From CAYXGE01 sp964464435 (GTDB taxonomy: Bacteria > Pseudomonadota > Gammaproteobacteria > Burkholderiales > Methylophilaceae): a stretch of DNA of 32,221 nucleotides. Both the position numbers and the translations under genes were made by a program. Below, in pieces: positions 8,061 through 14,872 of the stretch. The notes under the pieces were generated by a model, which saw only the letters and a list, made by a program, of their open reading frames with translations, was not told the DNA's origin and did no database searches. Every line of letters begins with the position of its first letter. Within the stretch, counting starts at the first letter, position 1. The stretch spans positions 1-32,221 of the forward strand of contig CAYXGE010000013.1 of the NCBI GenBank assembly GCA_964464435.1, given 5' to 3'.

Positions 8061-9116
8061 ATGACCATCAAAGTGTTAATTGTCGATGATTCTGCGCTCA
8101 TTAGAAGCTTAATGACGGAAATTATCAACGAGCAGGCAGATATGCAAGTGGTAGGTGTTGCACCAGACCCTTTAGTCGCTAGAGAGCTGATTAAACAACT
8201 CAATCCAGATGTGCTGACATTGGATGTTGAAATGCCCAAAATGGATGGGCTGGAGTTTCTTGAAAAACTCATGCGATTGCGTCCTATGCCTGTAGTGATG
8301 GTATCCTCGCTTACTGAAAAAGGCTCAGAAATTACCATGCGTGCTTTGGAATTAGGCGCAGTAGATTTTGTAGCAAAGCCTAAAATGTCCATTGCATCTG
8401 GCATGCGAGATTATGCTGATGAAATAGCCTATAAAATTCGTGCAGCGGCTAAAGCAAGAATCGTTTCTAGAGTAAATACTTCTAATGTCAGTTTGCCAGC
8501 AATTGGCAATCGGCTCATCAGTAGTGAAAAATTAATTATCGTTGGGGCATCTACAGGCGGCACAGAGGCTATTAAGGCATTCTTGGTAAATATGCCATCT
8601 GATTGTCCTGGTATTGTCATTACCCAACACATGCCAGCTGGGTTTACTAAGTCATTTGCAAATCGACTTGATTCTCTGTGTAAGATTTCAGTGAAAGAAG
8701 CACAAGGTAATGAGCGCATTTTGCCGGGTCACGCCTATATTGCACCAGGGGATAAACATTTAAAAGTGATCAGAAGTGGGGCTAATTACATGACTGCTCT
8801 AGATGATGGTCCAGCTGTTAATCGCCATAAACCATCAGTGGATGTGCTATTTGATTCAGCAGCGGTTAATGTGGGTAAAAATGCAACTGGTGTCATTTTA
8901 ACTGGCATGGGAAAAGACGGCGCGGCGGGTATGCTAAGAATGAAAGATGCTGGCGCTTATAATTTTGCGCAAGATGAGGCGTCATGTGTGGTATTTGGCA
9001 TGCCAAAAGAGGCGATTGCCCAAGGTGGCGTTGAAGAAGTGCTACCACTGAAACAAATGTCAGAACGGGTATTAAATTATTTAGCGCATGATAGCACTCG
9101 TGCGTTACGCGTTTAA
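8061..9116 (+). CDS. cheB: Chemotaxis response regulator protein-glutamate methylesterase CheB
   Basis: Removes methyl groups from chemoreceptors when phosphorylated by CheA. The N-terminal receiver domain (1-~120) has the acidic pair D9-D10, the phospho-acceptor D55 in LTLDVEMPKMDG, and K107. After a linker, the esterase domain (~155-345) has the catalytic triad at S164 (GASTGG), H190 (TQHMPAG) and D286 (TGMGKDGA), which are the same residue numbers as in E. coli CheB. Length is 351, normal for the family. AAGGA precedes the ATG. It ends the adaptation set and is followed by a 146-base gap that contains an inverted repeat and a candidate promoter for cheYZ. Confidence 0.98.
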   Translation: MTIKVLIVDDSALIRSLMTEIINEQADMQVVGVAPDPLVARELIKQLNPDVLTLDVEMPKMDGLEFLEKLMRLRPMPVVMVSSLTEKGSEITMRALELGAVDFVAKPKMSIASGMRDYADEIAYKIRAAAKARIVSRVNTSNVSLPAIGNRLISSEKLIIVGASTGGTEAIKAFLVNMPSDCPGIVITQHMPAGFTKSFANRLDSLCKISVKEAQGNERILPGHAYIAPGDKHLKVIRSGANYMTALDDGPAVNRHKPSVDVLFDSAAVNVGKNATGVILTGMGKDGAAGMLRMKDAGAYNFAQDEASCVVFGMPKEAIAQGGVEEVLPLKQMSERVLNYLAHDSTRALRV

Positions 9117-9129
9117 TAGGGCTATTTTT

Positions 9130-9197
9130 AACGCTTTAATTCAGACTTTAGTATTGAAATTTTAGTCCGATAATAAACTGAATATGATTAAAGCGTT
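9130..9197 (+). repeat. Perfect 11-bp inverted repeat enclosing the candidate cheY promoter
   Basis: AACGCTTTAAT at 9130-9140 and ATTAAAGCGTT at 9187-9197 are exact inverted copies separated by 46 bases. Inside, CAG..TTTA (9142-9150) can pair with TAAACTG (9174-9180), leaving a two-base bulge. The candidate sigma-28 promoter lies wholly within. It could be a readthrough-limiting structure for cheB transcripts or an operator. No T tract follows. Confidence 0.5.
9147..9173 (+). promoter_or_regulatory. Candidate FliA (sigma-28) promoter upstream of cheY
   Basis: TCCGATAA (9166-9173) matches the sigma-28 −10 consensus GCCGATAA at 7 of 8 positions. At the expected 11-base spacing, TTTAGTAT (9147-9154) matches TAAAGTTT at 5 of 8. 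The site lies about 90 bases before cheY inside the cheB–cheY gap, which is long enough to need its own promoter. Confidence 0.45.
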
Positions 9198-9262
9198 TGT
9201 GCTTGTGCCTAAAATGTACATAAAGATTAAGTAATTATTGAGAATACTAAGCGGAGTAAACA

Positions 9263-9652
9263 ATGGCAAATCCTAATACAAAATTTTTGGTGGTGGATGA
9301 TTTTTCAACCATGCGCCGTATTGTAAGAAACCTGCTCAAAGAGCTGGGTTACAGCAATGTGGATGAGGCTGAGGATGGGGCAATGGGTCTGTCTAAATTA
9401 AAAAATGGCGATTATGAATTTGTGGTTTCTGATTGGAACATGCCCAATATGGATGGCTTAACCATGCTGCAACAAATGCGCGCAGACCCTAAATTGGCAA
9501 AAATTCCAGTGTTAATGGTAACCGCTGAAGCTAAGAAAGAAAATATTATTGCAGCAGCCCAAGCTGGTGCAAACGGGTATGTGGTTAAACCATTTACCGC
9601 TGCCACTTTAGATGAAAAACTCGCCAAAATATTTGAAAAAATGGGAGCCTAA
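9263..9652 (+). CDS. cheY: Chemotaxis response regulator CheY
   Basis: Single receiver domain of 129 residues that, when phosphorylated by CheA, binds the flagellar switch protein FliM. All the signature residues fall at the E. coli CheY numbers: D12, D13, phospho-acceptor D57 (VVSDWNMPNMDG), T87, Y106 and K109. The N-terminus FLVVDDFSTMRRIVRNLL (8-25) is typical of flagellar CheY rather than of a generic receiver protein. GGAG lies 10 bases before the ATG. cheZ starts just after the stop, with its ribosome site inside the last cheY codons, so the two are translationally linked. Confidence 0.97.
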   Translation: MANPNTKFLVVDDFSTMRRIVRNLLKELGYSNVDEAEDGAMGLSKLKNGDYEFVVSDWNMPNMDGLTMLQQMRADPKLAKIPVLMVTAEAKKENIIAAAQAGANGYVVKPFTAATLDEKLAKIFEKMGA

Positions 9653-9653
9653 T

Positions 9654-10310
9654 ATGCGTGTTCAAGCCATTGCTAATTCTGAGGTTACAGTGTTGCCACC
9701 TATTCCTAATGCGCAAGATGAAGTGTTGGCTAGAATTGGCTATATGACACGCATTTTGCATGATAGCTTAAGAGGTTTAGGCTTAGATAAAGCCCTGCAA
9801 GATATTACCCATGAAATTCCTGATGCTAGAGACCGTTTAAACTATGTGGTAAGAATGACAGAGCAAGCAGCACAAAAAGTGCTCAACGCTACTGATGTTG
9901 CCTTGCCTTTGCAAGCCGATATTGCTTCAGGAGCACATGATTTAGTGGGGCAATGGAAAAGCATGTTAGAGGAGCCATCTCTTAAAACAGAATATAATGA
10001 ATTAGCGAAAAAAACCATTGCCTATCTCGAAGCCTCTGAAAAAAGTGCAGGCGCTTCAAAAGATTTGCTAATGGAAATAATGATGGCGCAAGACTTTCAA
10101 GATTTAACAGGGCAAGTGATTAAGCGTGTGACTGAACTTGCGCAAGAGCTTGAACAGCAACTCGTGCAAGTGCTCATTGACTTTAATCCAAACGCAAAAA
10201 AAGAAAATGACAGCTTAATGAACGGCCCGCAAGTGAATCCGGATAACAACCCAAATGCAGTGAATGGACAAGAGCAAGTGGATGATTTGTTAGATAGTTT
10301 AGGCTTTTAA
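9654..10310 (+). CDS. cheZ: CheY-P phosphatase CheZ
   Basis: Stimulates dephosphorylation of CheY-P and so terminates the signal. I choose the ATG at 9654 (218 residues). It is 1 base after the cheY stop, with GGGAG about 10 bases upstream, and an earlier in-frame ATG inside cheY adds 14 unrelated residues. The catalytic helix reads MAQDFQDLTGQVI (144-156), with D150 and Q154 equivalent to E. coli D143 and Q147. The C-terminal CheY-binding peptide VDDLLDSLGF (209-218) is the form I recall for the E. coli tail. A variable N/P-rich linker (~180-206) connects them. Its last 12 bases overlap the end of the convergent CYTH gene. Confidence 0.97.
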   Translation: MRVQAIANSEVTVLPPIPNAQDEVLARIGYMTRILHDSLRGLGLDKALQDITHEIPDARDRLNYVVRMTEQAAQKVLNATDVALPLQADIASGAHDLVGQWKSMLEEPSLKTEYNELAKKTIAYLEASEKSAGASKDLLMEIMMAQDFQDLTGQVIKRVTELAQELEQQLVQVLIDFNPNAKKENDSLMNGPQVNPDNNPNAVNGQEQVDDLLDSLGF

Positions 10311-10916
10311 TAGGGCGTAGCCAAACCCTGCTTTGCTAGTGTTTTCTGCGGTAAGTTGAATGTCTTGCTGCAGTTGTTGGGCAAATGCAAAAAGTTGTTC
10401 TGCTTCCCCTTGTTTTAACTCCAGTTCAACTTCGCAAATTGGAACCCGTTGACTGTGATTTTGCGTAAAAATCTCCCCAATATCTAAAGACATTTCTATC
10501 TTGCCTTTAGGCATGACGAGTTGCCATTCTGTTCTCTTCATTTCCGTGGTGAAAATTGGCCTAAGTGCCGCTTGTAAATTGGGGTCTGAAAAAAAATCAG
10601 CCATTTCTGTTTGCATGATTTTGTTGAAATCTGGCTCACCTTTTTCTAGTTTGTCTTCCCACTCTTTTCGACTATGCAATCCATTTTTTACCATGCCAGC
10701 ACTTTTAACGGCTTGAAACCACATACCTTGCATATGCCTCACACGTAAACTAGTCTTGGCCTGTTTAAGCTTAAAATCTGGCGTGTCATAATAAATACTG
10801 GTCAGTTGGCGCGTAATTGGTGCTTCAATAAGGTAGGATAAAACCGCAGGATGTTGCGCTAGTGCATCCACATCTTGTGGTGCAATACGCAATTTAAGCT
10901 CAATTTCATTGGCCAT
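10299..10916 (-). CDS. CYTH-domain protein (probable inorganic triphosphatase)
   Basis: The 205-residue protein opens with the CYTH signature E-x-E-x-K (E4, E6, K8). It continues with the alternating charged strands of the triphosphate tunnel, such as YYDTPDF, LRVRHM, and a late EVELELKQG segment. Family members hydrolyse inorganic triphosphate or make cAMP or act on thiamine triphosphate. The short, CHAD-free form here suits a simple triphosphatase, but the substrate cannot be read from sequence. It is last in a minus-strand operon, 9 bases after the ParA gene, with no clear ribosome site of its own. Its 3' end overlaps convergent cheZ by 12 bases. Confidence 0.85.
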   Translation of the reverse strand: MANEIELKLRIAPQDVDALAQHPAVLSYLIEAPITRQLTSIYYDTPDFKLKQAKTSLRVRHMQGMWFQAVKSAGMVKNGLHSRKEWEDKLEKGEPDFNKIMQTEMADFFSDPNLQAALRPIFTTEMKRTEWQLVMPKGKIEMSLDIGEIFTQNHSQRVPICEVELELKQGEAEQLFAFAQQLQQDIQLTAENTSKAGFGYALLKA

Positions 10917-10925
10917 GAGTGTTGT

Positions 10926-11540
10926 TTAAATGAGCCAATTGAGTAAAGGTGTCCATTGTTGAATGTCTTTTTTAACTAATGATGGGCGCATATCAAAAAT
11001 GCTTAAGCCTTGATCTGCCGCTTGCATATAAATCTGACCATCTCGCAAATAGGTGGTGACAGGAAATCCAGCCTGCTCTAAAAACTGTTGTAAATTTTGC
11101 GCTGTGCGCGTTCTGCTATCAATACGCATGCCAACCATTGCAACAAAAGTCCGCTCTTTTCTAATGGCTTTTTCTTCACGTAAGGTTTCCAAAAACTGTT
11201 CTGTGGCTTTAATATCAAAAGCAGATGGTTGCATGGGTACCACTACCATATCCACTTTCTTAATCGCATCACTTAGTTTTTCGCCATGTAAGCCAGCGGG
11301 GGCATCAATTATTGTCCAGTCGGCACTTAAGCTATCAGCATGTTTGCCGCGGCCATCGATACCATGAATGAAAGGGGCTGACTCTGGTCTTCTATCTAGC
11401 CAATGTGTGGCTGATTTTTGTCTATCCATATCAGATAGCACCACATGCTTGCCTAACTTTGCAAAATAGGCGGCAAGATTGGTAGAAAGTGTTGTTTTAC
11501 CGCTTCCACCTTTTGGGTTTGCTACTAAGATTGTTTTCAT
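10926..11540 (-). CDS. ParA-family ATPase, orphan
   Basis: ATPase of 204 residues of the ParA/MinD/Soj group. The deviant Walker A motif NPKGGSGKTT is at 8-17 with the signature K10 and K15. LSDMDRQKSA (35-44) is the switch segment, and Walker B is TIIDAPAGL (76-84) with D79. A strong ribosome site AAGGAAG precedes the ATG. There is no adjacent parB-like gene and no origin, so chromosome or plasmid partition is unlikely. Short orphan ParA proteins position chemoreceptor arrays, flagella or other cargo, but its operon partners here are a SixA-like phosphatase (10 bases upstream) and a CYTH protein (9 bases downstream). The cargo is unknown. Confidence 0.88.
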   Translation of the reverse strand: MKTILVANPKGGSGKTTLSTNLAAYFAKLGKHVVLSDMDRQKSATHWLDRRPESAPFIHGIDGRGKHADSLSADWTIIDAPAGLHGEKLSDAIKKVDMVVVPMQPSAFDIKATEQFLETLREEKAIRKERTFVAMVGMRIDSRTRTAQNLQQFLEQAGFPVTTYLRDGQIYMQAADQGLSIFDMRPSLVKKDIQQWTPLLNWLI

Positions 11541-11550
11541 TTTTGCTTCC

Positions 11551-12009
11551 TTAAACCATCAACATTTCAGGATTGATTACTGTTTTTAAAGTGGTCTGCA
11601 ATTGCCCATTTCTTTGTCTGTTACTTAACCACCATACCGCAGATTTTTTCACAGACCACATTGCAAAGCTACCTGTCATCGCAAAAGCGGCAACTTCCCC
11701 CAATGTCGGTTGGTGTCCAATAATGAGCACTGCATGCGCTGCATTTGGCCAATTTGCTGCCTGTAGAATTTCATCGGCTGATGCGTAGGGTGCAACTGCT
11801 TCAAGCGTTTCAAACGGTAGTTCAAGTGCTTTAGCAGTTTGTTGTGTTCTTAACGCAGGGCTCACAATAATGCGTGTTTGTTCTGGTATGTTGCTAAGTA
11901 GCCATCTCGCGGTTGCTTTTGCTTGTTGCTGGCCACGTTTAGTGAGAGGGCGTGCCATATCAGGTATGCCATCTTCAGCCTCCGCATGCCGCCACAAAAT
12001 TAAGTCCAT
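11551..12009 (-). CDS. sixA: SixA-like phosphohistidine phosphatase (histidine phosphatase family)
   Basis: Branch-1 histidine phosphatase. The N-terminal RHA motif (LILWRHAEAED) supplies the catalytic phospho-accepting histidine, ARPLTKRGQQQA follows, and a late IIGHQPTLGEV segment supplies the second histidine. SixA removes phosphate from histidine on phosphorelay or PTS proteins, and the short length and RPLTxxG pattern fit SixA. I place the start at the ATG at 12009, which gives MDLILWRHAE as in the family (152 residues). An ATG at 12015 or a TTG at 12030 in the same frame are alternatives, and none has a clear ribosome site. It is first in a three-gene minus-strand unit with the ParA and CYTH genes. 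Confidence 0.85.
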   Translation of the reverse strand: MDLILWRHAEAEDGIPDMARPLTKRGQQQAKATARWLLSNIPEQTRIIVSPALRTQQTAKALELPFETLEAVAPYASADEILQAANWPNAAHAVLIIGHQPTLGEVAAFAMTGSFAMWSVKKSAVWWLSNRQRNGQLQTTLKTVINPEMLMV

Positions 12010-12120
12010 TTGCATACTTTTAATAATCAATTGGCTAAATCATAACGTGATATTAGATGACAACCAAGTGACAATTTGATGAAAAAATTTGTGCCAGTGC
12101 TGTAGATTTTCTAAAAACAT

Positions 12121-12147
12121 TTAATAAACGATGTGATGTGCCGATAT
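12121..12147 (+). promoter_or_regulatory. Candidate FliA (sigma-28) promoter upstream of the GGDEF gene
   Basis: GCCGATAT (12140-12147) matches the sigma-28 −10 consensus at 7 of 8 positions. TTAATAAA (12121-12128), at the correct 11-base spacing, keeps 3 of the 4 core TAAA bases. The predicted start would leave a leader of about 50 bases before the ATG at 12205. Confidence 0.5.
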
Positions 12148-12204
12148 AGCTGGTAAGCATCAGTATGTTATTTGTAGAAAGATTGCATTTAGAGAGTATA
12201 CATC

Positions 12205-13758
12205 ATGACAAAAGAAACCAAATCACCCATTGATATTGCAAGGCAAGCGCTTAAGCAACTTGCTATGAATCAAGTAGCGCCAACACCTAATAATTTTAGA
12301 AAAGTCTACGAAGAAATTGCGGGTGAAGTGACGTTGGCAACCCATGATGCCAATTTATTTAATGTGTTTGATAAAGTATTACGTGAAGCGGGACAAACAC
12401 GGCATTTTTACGCACAGCTAGCGCGCGATATGAAACTTTCACTAGAGCATAACGATTGGCAACGGGTTGAATTTCAATTAAGGCGCTTACTGAAAGAAAT
12501 TTCAAACGCCCAAGAAGAAAGTTCCGAAACACAACATATTGCAATGCTACATAACCCAGCAGAGCTATGGCGTGATTTGCTAATTGAATTATTAGAGTTA
12601 GGCTTAATTACACAAATTCAACATATTCCAGAATTAGAGAAAAAAGCCAAATTACTGCTGAATAAAGCTAAAGATGCTAATTCTATTGAGGATATTAAAA
12701 AACTCAAAAAGAGTTTTGAAAATTACTTGCTAAAGTTACAACATAACGCTTCTGCTAGTCATGTGTTGCATCAAGAGTTGCTTAATTTATTTCAATTGTT
12801 AGTCGACAATATGAGTCATCTCGCTTTAGATGATGATTGGATGCACGGGCAGATAGATATTGTAAAAAATATGATTACGCAACCACTCAGTAAAGAAATG
12901 GTGGAAGAAGTTAAAGGTAATTTAGGCGCGTTATTATTTAGGCAAAAATTATTAAAAAACAGTCTACTAGATGCAAAAGAAGCGCTGAAACGTATGGCAA
13001 TCAATTGCTTAGATTTACTTAAAAATGTGAGCGGTGATGCGAGTGAACACCATGAAAAAATTGTCAGTTATCAAGCACAAATCAATAGTACTCAGGATGT
13101 ACGAACCTTGAATGCAATTTTAGAAAATCTTAAGCAAGATATGTCTGGCATGGAAGCGAGTGCCAAAAATTCGTATCAAACATTAAAAGATGCCCACGAA
13201 AAAATTAAAGCTGCGGATGAGTTAGTTGAAAAACTAGCTTTGCAACTTGATATGGTCAGTCAATCAGCTTTACAAGATCACCTCACAGGTGCGCTCAATA
13301 AGCGTGGTATGGAAGACGCAATTTTAAGAGAATTTGCACGCGCGGATAGTAACGACAAACCCTTATGTCTAGGCTTGATTGATATTGATGACTTTAAAAT
13401 GATTAATGATCAATTAGGCCATGTGTCTGGTGATGAGGCCATTAAACATCTAGCGGATATAGTCAATCAACACTTGCGTAATGAAGATGTGTTGGTGCGT
13501 TATAGTGGAGAAACATTCTTAATCATATTACCTGATACTAACATTGAGGATGCTGACGCTTTGTTACAAAAAATACAGCGTGAACTCACAAAACAACTAT
13601 TTTTATATGAAAACAAAAAACATTTAATCACCTTTAGCGCGGGTGTAACCTTACGTCAATTTGCAGAAGTGTTTGACCCTGTGATGCTACGTGCAGAAAA
13701 CGCTTTATATGAAGCTAAAAATACAGGAAGAAACAAAGTAGTACGTATGGCAGCCTAG
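12205..13758 (+). CDS. GGDEF-domain protein with degenerate signature motif
   Basis: Cytoplasmic protein of 517 residues. The N-terminal ~340 residues are helical with no membrane spans. They open with a segment including PTPNNFRKVYEEIAG (26-40) that I associate with N-terminal regions of betaproteobacterial and gammaproteobacterial diguanylate cyclases. The GGDEF domain (~355-515) begins DHLTGALNKRG (358-368). It keeps DIDDFK (393-398) and the LGH..GD segment, but the signature itself is SGETF (434-438) instead of GG(D/E)EF. The inhibitory-site motif RxxD is intact (RNED, 425-428) five residues before it. It may be a weak cyclase or a c-di-GMP sensor. It is divergent from the sixA operon, with a candidate FliA promoter upstream. 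Confidence 0.92.
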   Translation: MTKETKSPIDIARQALKQLAMNQVAPTPNNFRKVYEEIAGEVTLATHDANLFNVFDKVLREAGQTRHFYAQLARDMKLSLEHNDWQRVEFQLRRLLKEISNAQEESSETQHIAMLHNPAELWRDLLIELLELGLITQIQHIPELEKKAKLLLNKAKDANSIEDIKKLKKSFENYLLKLQHNASASHVLHQELLNLFQLLVDNMSHLALDDDWMHGQIDIVKNMITQPLSKEMVEEVKGNLGALLFRQKLLKNSLLDAKEALKRMAINCLDLLKNVSGDASEHHEKIVSYQAQINSTQDVRTLNAILENLKQDMSGMEASAKNSYQTLKDAHEKIKAADELVEKLALQLDMVSQSALQDHLTGALNKRGMEDAILREFARADSNDKPLCLGLIDIDDFKMINDQLGHVSGDEAIKHLADIVNQHLRNEDVLVRYSGETFLIILPDTNIEDADALLQKIQRELTKQLFLYENKKHLITFSAGVTLRQFAEVFDPVMLRAENALYEAKNTGRNKVVRMAA

Positions 13759-13822
13759 TGGATTTTATTATCTAGTAAATTTCGTGATGAATAGCCATTG
13801 AGTTTATGGCGATAATAGACTA

Positions 13823-13843
13823 TAAATCAATTTTATTGATTTA
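13823..13843 (+). other. Hairpin just upstream of the rpfE-like start
   Basis: TAAATCAA (13823-13830) and TTGATTTA (13836-13843) form a perfect 8-bp AT-rich stem with a 5-base loop, 15 bases before the proposed TTG start. A weaker 5-bp hairpin GCCAT/ATGGC lies at 13794-13810. Neither has a T-run on the plus strand. They may be weak ends for the GGDEF transcript or leader structure for the next gene. Confidence 0.35.
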
Positions 13844-13858
13844 AGTCCTGAAACCGCT

Positions 13859-14854
13859 TTGAATCTGCATCTTTTCATAACAGCGTCACCACAACCTACC
13901 CAGCAAACGCCTGCAAGTGCCCAATTGGCAATGCTCGAGTCGGCGCTTTTACGAGCATCATTTACCCAGCGCCCTTTACCAATCACATCTTCCCTATGGC
14001 AAGCGCTTAACTACCCAAGCGCACAAACGATAGATGATTGGCTTTACTTGCCGCAAGCAAATGCAACCGCCAAGCATGATTTAGCCGTATCAGTGTATCA
14101 GCAATATACGCATTGGATGTTGGTGCAGCCACTTCACATGGCGCTTCAACGTGATACTTTTAATTTGCATGCAATTAATATTTTAAATATAGATGAAGCA
14201 AAGCAATTAATTGATTATCTCAACCAACATTTTGTAGCCTACGGTGTGCAGTTTCATTTAGGACAATCAGGGGCTTGGTATGCTGGCTTTACGCAAATAC
14301 TTGATATTCAGGCCTTACCAGTAGCCTGTATTGAAAACCAGTTATTACAACATGTCTTGCCAAAAGGGCCTGATGCTGGGCGTTGGCGTAGTTTAAGCAA
14401 TGAAATTCAAATGTTATTGTTTGAACATGCTGTTAACAAAGCGCGAGAAGCTAGAGGCGAGTTTGCAATCAATAGCCTTTGGTTTTATGGAGGTGGATTA
14501 ACGCCCATTTATTGGCAAACGCATGCGACTATGTTTAGCAAATTACCACTGGCAGCTGGAGTGGCAGAACTCTCTCAGGTGGTTTGCCATGCATGGCCTC
14601 AAGATTGGCAATCCGTCATCACTAAGGCAGAACAGCATTTGCCTTGTTTTATTGTAGTTAATCAACTTGAAGATATTCCTGTTGATACTTTGACCGCACT
14701 CTTGCAAGCGCTTAAAAAAAGGCAAATTAAAACACTTACCATTAGTTTTGGACAACATGCACAAGTATTGCAATATCAAATGACAGCCTGGGATAGCTTT
14801 AAGTTTTGGCGACCACCTCAATCTATTTTAAAACAATTCAATGATGTAATTTAA
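13859..14854 (+). CDS. RpfE-type protein (phosphoglycerate mutase-like conserved protein)
   Basis: This 331-residue protein resembles the RpfE/cofactor-independent phosphoglycerate-mutase-like family found next to recJ in beta- and gammaproteobacteria. The recognisable core is LSNEIQMLLFEHAVNKAR followed by INSLWFYGGG. The biochemical role of this family is not established. I see no metal-binding motif set that would make it an active mutase. The proposed start is a TTG giving MNLHLFIT, and the upstream frame stays open only to about 13826 without an ATG, so a TTG or ATT start is forced. No good ribosome site is visible. recJ begins 18 bases after its stop, suggesting co-transcription. Confidence 0.75.
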   Translation: MNLHLFITASPQPTQQTPASAQLAMLESALLRASFTQRPLPITSSLWQALNYPSAQTIDDWLYLPQANATAKHDLAVSVYQQYTHWMLVQPLHMALQRDTFNLHAINILNIDEAKQLIDYLNQHFVAYGVQFHLGQSGAWYAGFTQILDIQALPVACIENQLLQHVLPKGPDAGRWRSLSNEIQMLLFEHAVNKAREARGEFAINSLWFYGGGLTPIYWQTHATMFSKLPLAAGVAELSQVVCHAWPQDWQSVITKAEQHLPCFIVVNQLEDIPVDTLTALLQALKKRQIKTLTISFGQHAQVLQYQMTAWDSFKFWRPPQSILKQFNDVI

Positions 14855-14872
14855 GTGGTTTAAATTTAAATT

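Noticed and set aside
9612..9653. Upstream in-frame ATG extending CheZ into cheY
   Set aside because: The extra 14 residues do not resemble CheZ, whereas the ATG at 9654 has a GGGAG site and directly follows the cheY stop.
10926..11540. Chromosome partition parA near an origin
   Set aside because: No parB, parS-like palindromes, gidAB or dnaA context is present. The gene sits in an operon with sixA-like and CYTH genes.
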